A DNA stretch of 64,000 bases from Perkinsus chesapeaki (Eukaryota > Perkinsozoa > Perkinsida > Perkinsidae). The notes under the pieces are model-generated. The model did no database searches, was not told the DNA's origin, and saw only the letters and a program-made list of their open reading frames with translations. Within the stretch, counting starts at the first letter, position 1. Each line of letters begins with the position of its first letter. Below are positions 1-10,361 of this stretch, in pieces. The stretch is from assembly GCA_013115145.1 (NCBI GenBank), contig JAAPAO010000006.1, positions 1 through 64,000 of the forward strand, in the 5' to 3' direction. Position numbers and translations under genes: made by a program.

Positions 1-45
1 CCGTTCCCTTGGCTGTGGTTTCGCTAGACAGTAGATAGGGACAGT

Positions 46-79
<34 letters not shown>

Positions 80-80
80 G

Positions 81-146
<66 letters not shown>

Positions 147-162
147 TTTGAATTTCATCACT

Positions 163-201
<39 letters not shown>

Positions 202-375
202 ACACCTTTTGAGGCCATCACAATGCTTTGTTTTGATTAAACAGTGCGGTACAGATGGTCAGAATGAATACCTAGACTTCTAATTTCACGAGTTTGAGGC
301 GTTGCCAATCTGTTCGGAACACCTACCTTATTTCACAGAAGTGAGTAATGTATTGAGGCATCGGTTCAAGGTATA
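1..375. other. Gap: no gene recognised
   Basis: No open reading frame with coding character, no tRNA and no repeat was recognised in these bases before the left terminal inverted repeat of the transposon-like element. Confidence 0.5.
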
Positions 376-1225
376 ATGGAGATGCACCCGTATTACGTGT
401 ACTACAGTTTTACGCCTAGTGAGTTTTACGCCTAGTGTAATACGCGAATTACGCGAAGTGAAAAAGCAAAATTACACTTCGTGAAAAAACACCAGTGAAA
501 AACGCGATTTCACGTAAAACGCGTCACCGATTTCGCGAATTCTCGCGAATTTCGCGAAATGCGAAGTGTAATTCCCGTTTTTCACTACACGTGTAGGTGA
601 TGTCCTATTTTTCACCAAAACACGCGAAATTACAGGAAATGACGCGAAACTTCATGAGAAAAAGCAGTACCAACCTTTGAACTAAAAAATTTGTAAAAGC
701 TTCGACCAAGATTTGAACACGAGACCGTACGATCCCGAAGTTAGAGGACTATCCGGTTCCACCAAACCGATACGATTTATTTCTGTTACACTATTATGGA
801 CGTACACGCAAAGGATCGTTGAAGCACTCCGACGGAGTGACTCCATGAGCAAATCTTCACGCTAATCGAAGTAAGTTCTCCGGATAATTCTACTTGCATT
901 GTTAGTAACAATTTGTTACTAGCGACTTATTAGAGTTATTAGAGTAAGACATGCCTATATCTTCCTTACTTAAAGCGGGCCTTCCAGAACGCGTAGAAGA
1001 CATAAGCTTACGAGACATCCAAGGGTACATAAGCAGGAACCAGGTTATCGCTCTGGCCGTTTGGAAGCGGGAAGGCTACCAGCGCAAGTTCGCCACGCGT
1101 GTTTTTGAATTCCAGAAATATACGAAACTGTTTCAGATGGACTAACTTCGCTGATGCCTACTCCAACATATTGGCACTAGAGAGCAAGACCGTCTCTAAC
1201 GAAAGTAAGGAACCAAAGTAAGGAA

Positions 1226-1489
1226 ATGCGTCTGATAACGCCACATAAACGGACAGCCGCTATGCCTGTCTTGAGCGCAGCTAGACAGCAGTTTAACAGT
1301 CTGCATGCATCGACTCGCAGTATTGCCGAGAGGGCCTTTGGTTTTCTGAAGAGGTTTGATATTCTATACACGTGCATAAGTGTAGGAGTAGGCTTCGGCG
1401 CAACGGCTTGCCATCTAGACCTGTTTGCGCATGTCGCATCCTTACTAACTTCGATTATCTTTATAATCAGCAGATTGGAGTTGGAGTAG
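1226..1489 (+). pseudogene. Harbinger-type DDE transposase fragment
   Basis: The translation contains NSLHASTRSIAERAFGFLKR followed by FDIL. This matches the conserved pattern N-x-x-x-S-x-x-R-x-x-x-E-x-A-F-G-x-L-K-x-R-F-x-x-L found near the last catalytic Glu of PIF/Harbinger transposases (DDE_Tnp_4 family, established knowledge). Only this part is recognisable; the upstream catalytic Asp motifs are not. A second frame at 951-1145 in the same element could be another remnant but matches nothing I know. The frame runs on past the motif into an unrelated tail, consistent with decay. Confidence 0.5.
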
Positions 1490-1560
1490 GCCCGAACCAA
1501 TGAGCTAATGAACGTGTTTCTCTTAAAATAAGTCATGCATCTGAGTTCGAGTCGTGTACC

Positions 1561-1579
1561 GTCACTCAAATTGAGTGAC
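1561..1579. repeat. Perfect 19-bp palindrome with one-base centre
   Basis: GTCACTCAA, one A, then TTGAGTGAC: nine paired bases around a single central base, inside the transposon-like element. A close relative (one arm mismatch) lies in the last intron of the IWS1 gene at 7212-7230. Confidence 0.7.
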
Positions 1580-1757
1580 TCAAGAGAGATTCTCGTCACT
1601 GTGCGCAGCATGTGAAATAACTTCGCGTAGTACACCGTGGAATGTAATACACATCCCGCGTTTTACGCGTAACTCGCTAAGTTTCCGTGTTTTACGTGTA
1701 GTGAAATATGAAATGTGTATTTCTCTGGTGTTTTACATTACGCGGGTGCATCTCCAA

Positions 1758-2275
1758 TATAGCTTGTCAAGATTAATCCACTGGACTTCGAAATTCATAA
1801 ATTTTCCGCACCGCCAATCTTTCACTCTAAGCGCAACCCTCTGTTGGCCTGATTGCCAATGTTTTTCGTACTAGCCGTCATTGAGTACCCAGTTTGGGTT
1901 CCACAACGGTCCTGGTACAGTATTTCGAGACGACCATGAAATGCGCGCTGGTTTTGGGTGGCCACATGCTATCTTCGCAGAGATATCTCTCAGTGCATGG
2001 ATCGCTGAAGCTCTCGCTATTTAATTTCCGATATACATCTGAACCAGTTGTGTTCGAAAAGGGATGAGAACGAGCCAATCACCGAGGCAACAGATCAATG
2101 GCACGTGCTCATAGTTTGTGCCCTGATGAATATGCGACGTACAAGGTTATCACGGAAACTCCCTCTTGCCCCTCCAAGTATACCTTCGCGGAAATACGTG
2201 ATTGCGATGTTAAGGATTGGAGTGTCTCAGATAACCATGGCATTATTTCCACAAGCCTCGGTACCGTTACGACCG
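1758..2275. other. Gap: no confident gene
   Basis: Two moderately long plus-strand frames exist (about 1900-2068 and 2098-2313) but neither shows a recognisable family or convincing splice phasing. Possibly a gene fragment; left unassigned. Confidence 0.35.
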
Positions 2276-2470
2276 TTACGACTCATCATCGTGAACTAAT
2301 TCTACCTCTATAATTTCTTCTTCATTCTCATAGAGTGATTCTGCTAGATCAATTTGTTCTTCATCTTCGTCAACGAATTCTGCTTCAACAATTTGTTCAT
2401 CACCGTAAGCTGGTACCGATATGATAATGTGTTGGTCTTGTTGTGGTTGATGTTGTCCTTCATTATTCAT
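2276..2470 (-). CDS. Small acidic hypothetical protein in AT-rich island
   Basis: A 64-residue frame from the ATG at 2470. The N-terminal part is Gln/His-rich and the rest is strongly acidic, with runs such as DEDEEQ and ENEEEI. The frame stays open upstream to 2584 without another ATG, so the true start may lie in an upstream exon. Codons are AT-rich (GAA, AAT, CAA, ATT), unlike the mixed usage in the rest of the window, and the frame belongs to an AT-rich island reaching about 2990. No family recognised. It could be a low-complexity open frame rather than a gene. Confidence 0.35.
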   Translation of the reverse strand: MNNEGQHQPQQDQHIIISVPAYGDEQIVEAEFVDEDEEQIDLAESLYENEEEIIEVELVHDDES

Positions 2471-2577
2471 TGTTGTTGTATTGGTCAATGTTTGGTAAGA
2501 AGGCTTAGGTCTTTGTTGTTCAACACCTTCAAGTGCGGAAAACCAACAATTTAAGCATAAACCCAACAGTGTTGTAA

Positions 2578-2622
2578 ATTTCAAAGAAAAAAGTCAACAC
2601 TGTTGACTTTATTCTTTGAAAT
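2578..2622. repeat. 45-bp near-perfect palindrome
   Basis: Two 22-base arms around a single C at 2600, with one mismatch (2589/2611). The inner core is AAAGTCAACA-C-TGTTGACTTT. It lies between the two small AT-rich frames and would form a strong hairpin in RNA or a cruciform in DNA. Confidence 0.85.
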
Positions 2623-2657
2623 AACTAAAAAAAGACTACAAAATGAAAAAAACCGTC

Positions 2658-2839
2658 TTACTCGCGAATCTTCTCCAAGTCGGAAATATTTCCTTCAGTT
2701 CTATTCAAGATAGAAACATAAGCACCATGAGCAACCTAAACCAAACAGCATTAAATACAGCTTTACAATTTTTAAAACTTACACGACTTGAAAGATCAAC
2801 TACATAGGTATCGCCTCGACAATTAGTAGTTACTTTCAT
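2658..2839 (-). CDS. Tiny spliced protein (44 aa), unknown
   Basis: ATG at 2839. Exon 1 encodes MKVTTNCRGDTYVVDLSSR, then a 47-nt intron begins GTAAGTTTTA and ends TTTGGTTTAG in phase 0, and exon 2 encodes 25 more residues ending in EKIRE before TAA. The intron has a strong donor, a pyrimidine-rich acceptor and the size typical of this window, which argues for a genuine transcript. No family recognised. The flanks are AT-rich and palindromic, so this may be cargo of a mobile or foreign island. It could also be the 5' part of a longer gene whose stop is bypassed by another splice. Confidence 0.4.
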
Positions 2840-3963
2840 GACACAAACAAAATAAATAATGCTTCCTGACTCTAATCGTATATTAAATATTAATTTTAAA
2901 ATGAAAAAGTAGCAACGAACCCTATACCTTTGTAATTACAGACTACGATGCTAACCATTAGACCAACAACCTCGGCCTAAAACAAGGAAAATAAACGACC
3001 AGCTCACCAGAAAGGCGCCCCTGCTCGGCGAGCAGGCTCGCTAGCCACCGCCAACTCTAGCAAGCTACGATTGTAGCTTGCGAGAGCCGTGAGGAAGGCG
3101 GTCACCGTGACCGGGTCACGGCGCGGGCATTTACGACAGCCGCCGCCGCTAGGCCACTGCGAGGAACGCTTAGTAGTGGCCATAGAAAGGAACTAAAAAG
3201 AATGAATACGAAAGCTACCTGATTGCGCCGAAATTCGAAATCATTTCGGAGTAAGCTACAGCTCACATAGCTCGGGACAAGCTAAGCTACGGTTGTGTAA
3301 AACGCGTCCCGCCGGAATTCTTACCAACTTTCCTGTGAAGTTAGAATGATTTGCGCTTGTCCACGATATCCTTTGTAAGGCCTTGCGTCTAAGTTATATT
3401 TGCTTACAGTACTTTGTGCCTATGTTACAGTCGCTTATAGAGCTTAGTCCCTTTGTCTGGCCTTGAAATTCCCATAATGGGACTCCCATTCCATGGCTAA
3501 AGATCGCAAACACCACGATTATCGAATACTTTAATAGCGCGTCGTGCTCGCAGTATAAGATTCGCAGCCTGCGAGTCGCAGGGGCCCGGGCTGAGTCAGC
3601 CCGGCTGACTCCATACATTCACGTTATATTGTCGAATCCTGTTTTCAGGAAGCCTAGTGAACTTATTAATTGTTGCCTAGCACTTCAGCTCGACATTTGA
3701 AGTACTACGACTCCGCTTCTTGGCGTTAACTGTATAAGCCAAAGGGGCGTTAGTTCAAAAATGCTCCCTGAGTATGATACTCAGAGTATCGTGGGCACTA
3801 AGTTCTCACGAATTACAACAACGAACAGCCTGATCCAACGCCAGTGCGAGTCTCGCCCGGAGAAAATCCTCAACCGTTGAGACTAAATCCATCTGTTGTG
3901 TTCAACCGAAACTCACAACTCAGGGGCATAGATCGTATGAGATATTTAGAGTAATGTTTCATG
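2840..3963. other. Gap with hairpin-rich spacer
   Basis: No gene recognised. Several compact perfect hairpins are present: 3020-3036 (CCTGCTC, loop GGC), 3060-3081 (GCAAGCTAC, loop GATT), 3105-3121 (CCGTGACC around one G), 3586-3604 (CCGGGCTG, loop AGT) and 3768-3784 (CTGAGTAT around one G). The 3010-3190 part is GC-rich next to the AT-rich island. A structured non-coding RNA or small non-autonomous element is possible but unproven. Confidence 0.5.
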
Positions 3964-5423
3964 CTACAACTCCCCGGCTGGGGGTGTTACAGGCGCTGAA
4001 GAAATCGCGCGAGTTTTTTCGATCATTTCGCGTGCAGCTGTATAGTGTCTGTCCAGCCTTTGAATGACCTCCTCAATTCCGTCACAATCGTCATCAGTGA
4101 TGTGAAGTTCGTCGGGTGGTGAACCTGCCAAGACTATGATGTAGCGGATGCAGCATGTTCGTGCTTACCAGAAGAACCAGGGTCGGTCTTTGAATTGTCC
4201 ATCTGGCCAGTCTTAATGGAGTCTTCAAGAAGCGAGAATCGCGTCTCAAGTTGGAAGAGTCTAACCTCTACATGGTGAGCGAGAGAGTCGATTTTCTTAT
4301 CTATGGAGTCAACGCTCTCAGCTATTCGATTCACTGCCTCCGTCAGGGGAATATCGTCACCCAGAGCTCCACTGCAAGCTGAATTAGTTGTTCTGTCATT
4401 GGATAGCAAGGTTTTAATGGTGGTGACCTTTGAATTAGAAATCGCCCCATGAGACGAATTGTGAGGCGTCTTCTTTGAAAGTCTGAAACAAGAAATCGTC
4501 ATGCGTAACATCAACTCCCGGATGTGGAATGCCGACAACAGTTTCCCCTCGAAATCAGACTCCGAAAGACGCCGTTGAGCTAACATGGCGGCTATTCCAC
4601 AAGACACAAGAGATGCGCACGTAAGGAAGAGTGCGGCTGCCCTCTTTCTCGAGGTCCTGGCCATCCAACTTGGAGTATGTATCCTTACCGCACCGCCGTA
4701 TGTTGGGATTGCCCACTCAATGCCGTGTCAAGTTTACGAAGCCCATCGGCAACATCGGCAGCCATATCCACTTTTTTGAGCAGAAACCCGGGAGAGAAAA
4801 ACTGCTGTAGATTTAGGCTAGGCTTGATGTGAAGGAAATCCCGAACAAACTTGTACACTACCTGAGCAGGCATATATAGTGGCGCACACTGTGCATTCCA
4901 CACTGAATCGTACACTTCTCAAATGATACGAAACAAGCAGCTAATACATCGGCACTCCCCGCTCATGTTCCTGACTGGCGTAGTAGCCTACCTGCATAAA
5001 CTGAAGGTCAGATGCATATGCTCCAAACTCCTCATATTTCTCGTGCACCCGCAGCGTTATTGACGGAGACATCTTCAAGAATAGGAAGTGATACAATTGC
5101 AACAGGTCCTCAGGTTTCCCTGCCGCAAATCTTACCCCTAGTAGTCAACCTATGTGATAAGATATACCTTCAGTGAAGAGCCTTTCATAGAACTTCTCAT
5201 CATGAGGCACGTAATGGCATTTCCGCAGAGCTGTCATGAGCTTTGTCGCCACTAACTTCATCTGGTGCTGGGAGGTCTTCAAATTACGTGCAGAAGTCAT
5301 AGGTAGTTTTTCCAACGAACTGAAGACACCGCCTACAAGGCAGTCTTCGATATCAGCTGCCGGATTGATGCTATCGAGTACATTACAACGGCACAATCTG
5401 GCTGTAACAGTCAGTGCTACCAT
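3964..5423 (-). CDS. Unknown protein with transmembrane segment and coiled coil
   Basis: Start ATG at 5423, stop at 3964. Exons joined by phase include introns of 48 nt, about 103 nt, 32 nt and 44 nt, plus a possible in-frame 33-nt intron. The N-terminal half is helical and cytosolic in character (for example YERLFTEG then KPEDLLQLYHFLFLKM). A hydrophobic stretch (LFLTCASLVSCGIAAML) follows basic residues, and then a heptad-like region (LTEAVNRIAESVDSIDKK) and an acidic C-terminus. The 32-nt intron is what fuses the helical part to the membrane part; without it there would be two genes. No family recognised. The helical-TM-coiled-coil order recalls organelle outer-membrane adaptors such as PEX14, but the PEX14 N-domain motif is not convincing. 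Confidence 0.6.
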
Positions 5424-5700
5424 TGCATGCTCTATACATGACACAACACAAAATCAATTCTTCGGCAATATATGAAAACCAAATGTGTATCGCTCACTCG
5501 GTAACATACCGTCAATATCAAGGCCGGCCTTTCATGAATTAGTGGAGCCAATCCTAGCAAGGTCAATCTAAAGGTAAATGGGGACCTTATCATGCACAGT
5601 AGCAGAGTCAGCAGTCACGTTGTGAGTGTAGGACTTATCTGGGAGGCTTCGGCGAACTGAGAGTGCGCAGATACATAACCGAGTTGATGCGCATGTTGAT

Positions 5701-6862
5701 TTATCTGACCTTTTTAGCTAGGTGTTGAACTCGTTTCTCAGAGGGGACGACATTATTATAAATCGCTATGTCTAGAAGCTGGGACACAGAATTCATATTA
5801 TATTCTCCCCATTTAGAGTGGTACCTGGTAAGAAAAAGTGTACGAATTTCAATTGAACCATTGAACCTAACCTACGTGACTAGTCTAGCCTTACCAATCG
5901 CCAGTGCATACTCTGCTGCTTCATCTTCTGTAAACGCGTGCCTGCGATGAAGATGTGACGCCTATCAGATCCAAGGAGAACAGTATAATCTACCTCGCAA
6001 AAAGCGCAGGGAACATCCTCCGGCTTTTCGCTTGATCAGGAAATGGTGGGTCCGTGAACTCATCCAAAAGTTCGCAAGTGACCTTGGGAGAGCGAGACCG
6101 GGATCACGATGGAACAATTGGGATTTGTACTTTCTCCCCCTTTGATTTTCGTATTTTCAGGAGTAGCTTCTGCCTGAGCAGACTACGCTCTTCCCACTCT
6201 GGATGCACCCATCTGTGGCGAGAACGGTCACGTTCGTAGTGCAGACGAGCACTGTATGCGGCCTAAGTAGTGGGCCCAAAGGTCAAGGGAAACGCTCAAT
6301 CCAGTACCCATCCTCGGGTAACTCCGCTGGACGCTGGGCGGCGACGAGACGACGATGAACATGAAATACTGCTGTCTGAGGCGTCATCATAGCTCACGTC
6401 TTCAGGGCGCTCGGAGTGACGATTTTCATGGAGGTAGGACTCGGAGAAATCTGGAGTGTCGTGTGCGTCTCCGTCTGCAGCGCGTTTGCCGATACTGGGG
6501 CGAAAAAGCAAAGACATGCCGGCATTCAGGCTCACTCGTAGCATTACGTCGCGACTTCTCTCATATTAGTCGCTTTGTTAATTTGTTCATCATGTTCAGG
6601 GACCACACTAGGGCGACCCGCAGACCTTGGCGACGGTACTGAAGTTGATTGTCCGGACGTTCTGCTCAGATGTAACGAATCATGAGAAGACGCCAGGTTG
6701 GTGCAATATTTACTTCCCTGCAAGAGCATGAGGCATTAATCCAGTAAAAACCGGAGCTGAGTCCATTGCCGCCTCTTGGTGTTCCTCTCTCAACTTCATA
6801 ACCCAGTAGTACGCAGAATTCTGTGGACTCTTACTGCTCGAAGTTACAGCGGCTCCTCGCAT
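5701..6862 (-). CDS. Charged Ser/Arg-rich protein, probably nuclear
   Basis: Seven exons fit in phase from the ATG at 6862 to TAA at 5701, with introns of 34, 53, 45, 48, 50 and 51 nt. The N-terminal third is disordered and Ser-rich (ASDSSISCSSSSRRRPASSG). A charged segment follows (YERDRSRHRW, RQKLLLKIRKSKGEK), then a compact C-terminal part (HAFTEDEAAEYALAIG and VPSEKRVQHLAKKVR). No domain family was recognised. Basic clusters and SR-like composition suggest a nuclear or RNA-related role, which is inference. The gene lies just downstream of IWS1 on the same strand. Confidence 0.6.
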
Positions 6863-7094
6863 ACCCTGAGTGATAAATACAATGGGTTACGGCCTATTTC
6901 ATAGCATGTTACATCTGAAGTCAATGGCGGCTCAGGTGAACGCGGTGCAGCCATAAGATCAGGAAATAGCGACCTGTAAATGTATACACTCCCAATGTGA
7001 TAAACCTTCATAGTGATGATAATGAACGTGAGCGCTAAGCCATGCCCCATAACTCAAAGAATCAGTCGTAGTGTACAGTAACGATGGAAGTTAG

Positions 7095-8962
7095 TTATGC
7101 TTCCTTTCCAGTGATGCTAACTTTCACAGCCTTGCTACTTCGCTTCTTACTCTTCCCTCCAGCGGACATAAGATGACGCTTCAGCCGCCCTAAGAAAAAC
7201 CATAGAATTGAGCCGCTCAATTTGAGCGACTAAAATCACTTATTCTATCGGCATCGCGTCACATTTACGATCTCATATAAGAAGTTGCTTACCCTTGACT
7301 GTCCCAGGATCTAGCCGTTCTTTGTGCGCGGCCTCAACATTTGATACCGGTTGTATCCTATACGTTCCTGCTCCAGATAGCGGTTGAGATGCTGAGGTAG
7401 AAAGTGCAAGTTTTGCCATAGCTAAGGTTTATACAATCCAAAGCTATTCCTCGGTTTGGGATCATAGCATGCCTCCTACTTTGAACTTTGCGCTGTTGCT
7501 CGACAGTCAGTCGTGGACCCTAATGGTATCGTACTGCGAGAGTATAGCTTCCCGATATTACCTTCTGCTTTTGTATAGCCCTTGATGCTATTCGCATGTC
7601 CTCCTCTGTAGCCTTGATATACCTATGAGTATAATAGGTAAGCTTATGTGATACTTAAAACTGCGCGAGTTGGACCTTGACACATGCCCACGCTGTTCAC
7701 TTCCTTGATTCTGAATAAGCTTAAGCCAGTGCTGGATGAGTTGCTCCTCAACCACCTGAACATTGACTAATGAGTAATGCTAGTCTTTGAATAGCTTGTT
7801 ACGGTGTTTTCAGTCGTCTCATCCTTGTGGTAATACATATCCTTCACAGCCCAGCCAACCCTGCTAGTTTTCAAAGCATCCAGTGTAATGTGAGGTAAGA
7901 GCTGATTATTCAGCAACTGGAAGGCAGCCGTAAAATATGATAGCAAACCACGAAGAATCAATGAAAGCTCGTATTCGAGCGCATTATTCAGGACCCTCCC
8001 CGGTGGAAAGACCGGTAACTCACATCAAGAATAGTCTTCCGTACATTAAAGTTTGGCAGTGCAGCTTTTGTACCTGGACAGGTACGCCTGGCCGGTACGC
8101 GCTTATACTTTGTTACTACCCACAAGAGCCAGCCAGTCGGCAATTGCGGAGAGCCCGCCTGCTTCAATGAAAGGCTCTTGCCATGCCTACAGGTTCAGCA
8201 CTGCGTACCCTCAGAGTTATACGAGGCCCCAGCCTTCCCTATGAATCACCTGTTTGACGAGTATTCCGCGAACCTTTTCCATCATTTGCAGTTTCGCTAG
8301 CGCTGGTTGTCCTGAGTGCAATCACTAGTGTAAGTTTCACAGGTGTCTCGAAGCATGAACAAGTGCCACAGCGTAGCTATTTACCATTAGCAATAGAATC
8401 TCGATCTGCAGCTGAAGCGTCGTACATACTGTTTACCAAAGCCTCCATTCTTTCGAATCTGACAAAAAAGACAGCGCTTGCGATAACGGGTGCCTTATAT
8501 GGTACTAACGCACTTCTCGCCTGAGTCCAATTCCTTCTTCTTCCGCCTCTTCTTTAAACGATCAAGAGCCTGCGGTTCGTAGAGGTCATACACGCTAACG
8601 AATAGGATACCTCACCGGCTGCAGCAGTTTACTCTCCCGAGGTTTCCTCTCCAGGCTGTGACCCATTTCGCCATCTTCCCCCTCAGATTCAGAAGATGAG
8701 GAGCTGCTGCTCTCGGAGGATTCACCAGCGGGCGATCCTAAGCAAATATGGCCAACCGATCCTGAATTGGAACATCAGTAATACCAGCCTCCTGTGTTGC
8801 AGCACGGTTCCCAGGAGCAGAGGCTTCCGATTCGTCATCGGGCAAGCCTTTTCTTAGCCTAGGTTCACCGCTCTCTTCCGGATCTCTCGCAACCTGAGTC
8901 TGCGCGATTGGCAGATCGTCGAGATCTTCGCCGAAGAGCTCGTTCCAGTTCTCGTCGGACAT
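7095..8962 (-). CDS. IWS1: IWS1/SPN1 transcription elongation factor
   Basis: IWS1 (yeast Spn1) binds Spt6 and RNA polymerase II during elongation (established knowledge). Here an acidic, Ser-rich N-terminus (MSDENWNELFGEDLDD...) and a basic cluster (LKKRRKKKEL) lead into the TFIIS N-terminal-type helical core. Recognisable core pieces in order are MYDASAADRDSIANGQPALA, FIEAGGLSAIADWLALVG, KAALPNFNVRKTILD, LLPHITLDALKTSRVGWAVK and HKDETTENT, then EEQLIQHWLKLI. These align along IWS1 (for example LADWL, [29 protein letters not shown]). A basic tail ends SITGKEA. About ten small introns (45-122 nt) separate the pieces, and the last one carries a palindrome. Start is the ATG at 8962, before the acidic leader. 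Confidence 0.9.
7212..7230. repeat. Intronic palindrome related to the one in the transposon
   Basis: GCCGCTCAA, one T, TTGAGCGAC: a 19-bp palindrome with one arm mismatch, inside the last intron of the IWS1 gene. Read on the minus strand it matches 1561-1584 at all but three of 24 positions, including the trailing CTCAA. Confidence 0.6.
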
Positions 8963-9149
8963 CTCAATAACCCTCAACTGCAACTTCCAAGAGAACAATT
9001 AGAATGAAAGAATGTCCCGACGCAAAACCGTTCCTATCTTCCAGAGACCCCAGCATCAATGGAAAATAGGCAACATCATATGCCCTCGAAGTTGTCTTCG
9101 CACTTATTACAGGATATCATCGACTGTACTCAGTCACAAAGGGAATCGC

Positions 9150-10228
9150 TCAGCCACGGTCATTCAATGCTTTAGATTGTTCAGATTCATTAGATGGCTT
9201 ACGTGCTGATGCTCCCCAGAGACGGTACTCCTGCGGCCATATGAGTGGGAACATACCTAAGGACGCCATTTGTAGCAGAAGGCTATAGATGCAATCTTAA
9301 ACTTACCGAGAAAGCAACCAATTAATACACCGACGACGTTCCCAGCCGTTCTAGTGAGAGCTACAGAATGTAGCATCCGCTGAGCTTTGGTTAAGTTCGG
9401 ATCGGGAAGACCCATTCGCTAACGACGGCAACGGTCGAGACAAACGAACGCATGATATACTCTCACATGAGTGAGTGCCTCAACTGTGCTCCCGAGCCAT
9501 ATGCCTGATACGTCACCAATAGAATTTCCTAGGGCTGCGGCCGCCAGTGTAGTTATGCCAAAGGCAGCGCCTATATGACCCCGATATGAGACGACTGGCA
9601 TATTCGTTGTTTATCTCCACCTAGCTTAGCATCTATAAAGTCACCAGCAATCAACATTATACTGTTGTCCAAGAAACCAAAGCCAACAAACGGTATAGCC
9701 GCTGTCAAGAATGTCAAGCGGAGTTGCCAACTAGAAAGAAGAAACTCCTATCCAAGATACCATATCAGTAGGGCTACCCAGTCGGCCGAGGAACATGGAT
9801 TTTCCCGTCGGCTCCAGGTTCCGGAGTTGCGAGATTCACCGCAAGTTTGTTCTCATGCGACTCCTTCACTGGCCTATAGTCCGACAATGAAAATGTCGCG
9901 GGCGTGGTCCGCATATTACATGTTATTCACGGATGTCGCTGGACCATCTCCCACAATACCACGGTCCACTTTGAGTTGATCCAACTCCTTTTGAATACAT
10001 CTCAGTGCTTCTTCAAGTGCGGGATTGGTAGCCAATTTATCGTGTAGGTCCTCCCTAGCGGCTACCTTCTGTAGAGTCGCCAGCCTTTTTAGCTTTCCAC
10101 TCTCACGATCTGTAGATAAGCACACGTGAAAATAATACTACTCAAGACTCATCTTATCACCTACTGGAGGAAGTGAAGAATCGAAAGCCACCACACCGGA
10201 TACATCCAGCTACAGGTCTGCTCATCAT
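9150..10228 (-). CDS. TMEM65: TMEM65-like mitochondrial inner-membrane protein
   Basis: Seven exons fit exactly (introns 55, 46, 47, 50, 48 and 50 nt), giving 260 residues. The start MMSRPVAGCIRCGGFRFFTS is Arg/aromatic-rich and lacks acidic residues, like a mitochondrial presequence. A helical region follows, then the TMEM65 membrane domain: AAIPFVGFGFLDNSIMLIAG, GITTLAAAALGNSIGDVSGI, WLGSTVEALTH, RMGLPDPNLTKAQ, and VVGVLIGCFLGMFPLI. Animal TMEM65 shares the blocks FLDN.IMI.AG, STLAAAALGN, D.AGI.LG..VEAL and GCLLGMFPL (established knowledge). Human TMEM65 is tied to mitochondrial inner-membrane ion handling; the role here is inferred. The C-terminus is short and charged. Confidence 0.9.
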
Positions 10229-10361
10229 GCTGGATAAAGATCCAAGCATTTATAAAAACTACGATCAAAAATAGCAAATGGAGTATCCCTAGTCACCGCA
10301 AGCTCTGAGTTGCTCGTGAATAACTCAACCTATGCAGCAAAATTCTGATTAAGCACCAACA

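Larger units (their letters stand above)
376..1757 (+). mobile_element. Decayed PIF/Harbinger-like DNA transposon
   Basis: The ends are a 15-bp terminal inverted repeat with one mismatch: ATGGAGATGCACCCG at 376-390 and its complement form at 1743-1757. Each end is flanked by TA (374-375 and 1758-1759), a possible target duplication. The left subterminal region (about 420-660) and the right one (about 1640-1740) are packed with short motifs such as TTTTACGC, GTGAAAAA and ACGCGAA in both orientations, a usual layout for transposase-binding ends. Inside, a short frame carries a motif like the C-terminal part of Harbinger DDE transposases. Superfamily assignment is inference; a 2-bp TA duplication would also suit other superfamilies, while Harbinger elements normally give 3 bp. 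The coding part is too broken for activity. Confidence 0.6.

Noticed and set aside
697-775. tRNA-like sequence on the minus strand with a B-box-like GTGTTCAAATC
   Set aside because: Stems are incomplete and no acceptor stem was found; it lies inside the transposon remnant and is probably chance.
1177-1635. Minus-strand frame of 152 codons across the transposon remnant
   Set aside because: It overlaps the transposase-like motif on the other strand and has no recognisable family.
2945-2990. tRNA-like sequence on the minus strand (A-box-like TGGTCTAATGG and a weak B-box)
   Set aside because: The anticodon and T stems do not pair properly and no acceptor stem forms, so it is not a functional tRNA. 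It could be a tRNA-derived repeat but evidence is too thin.
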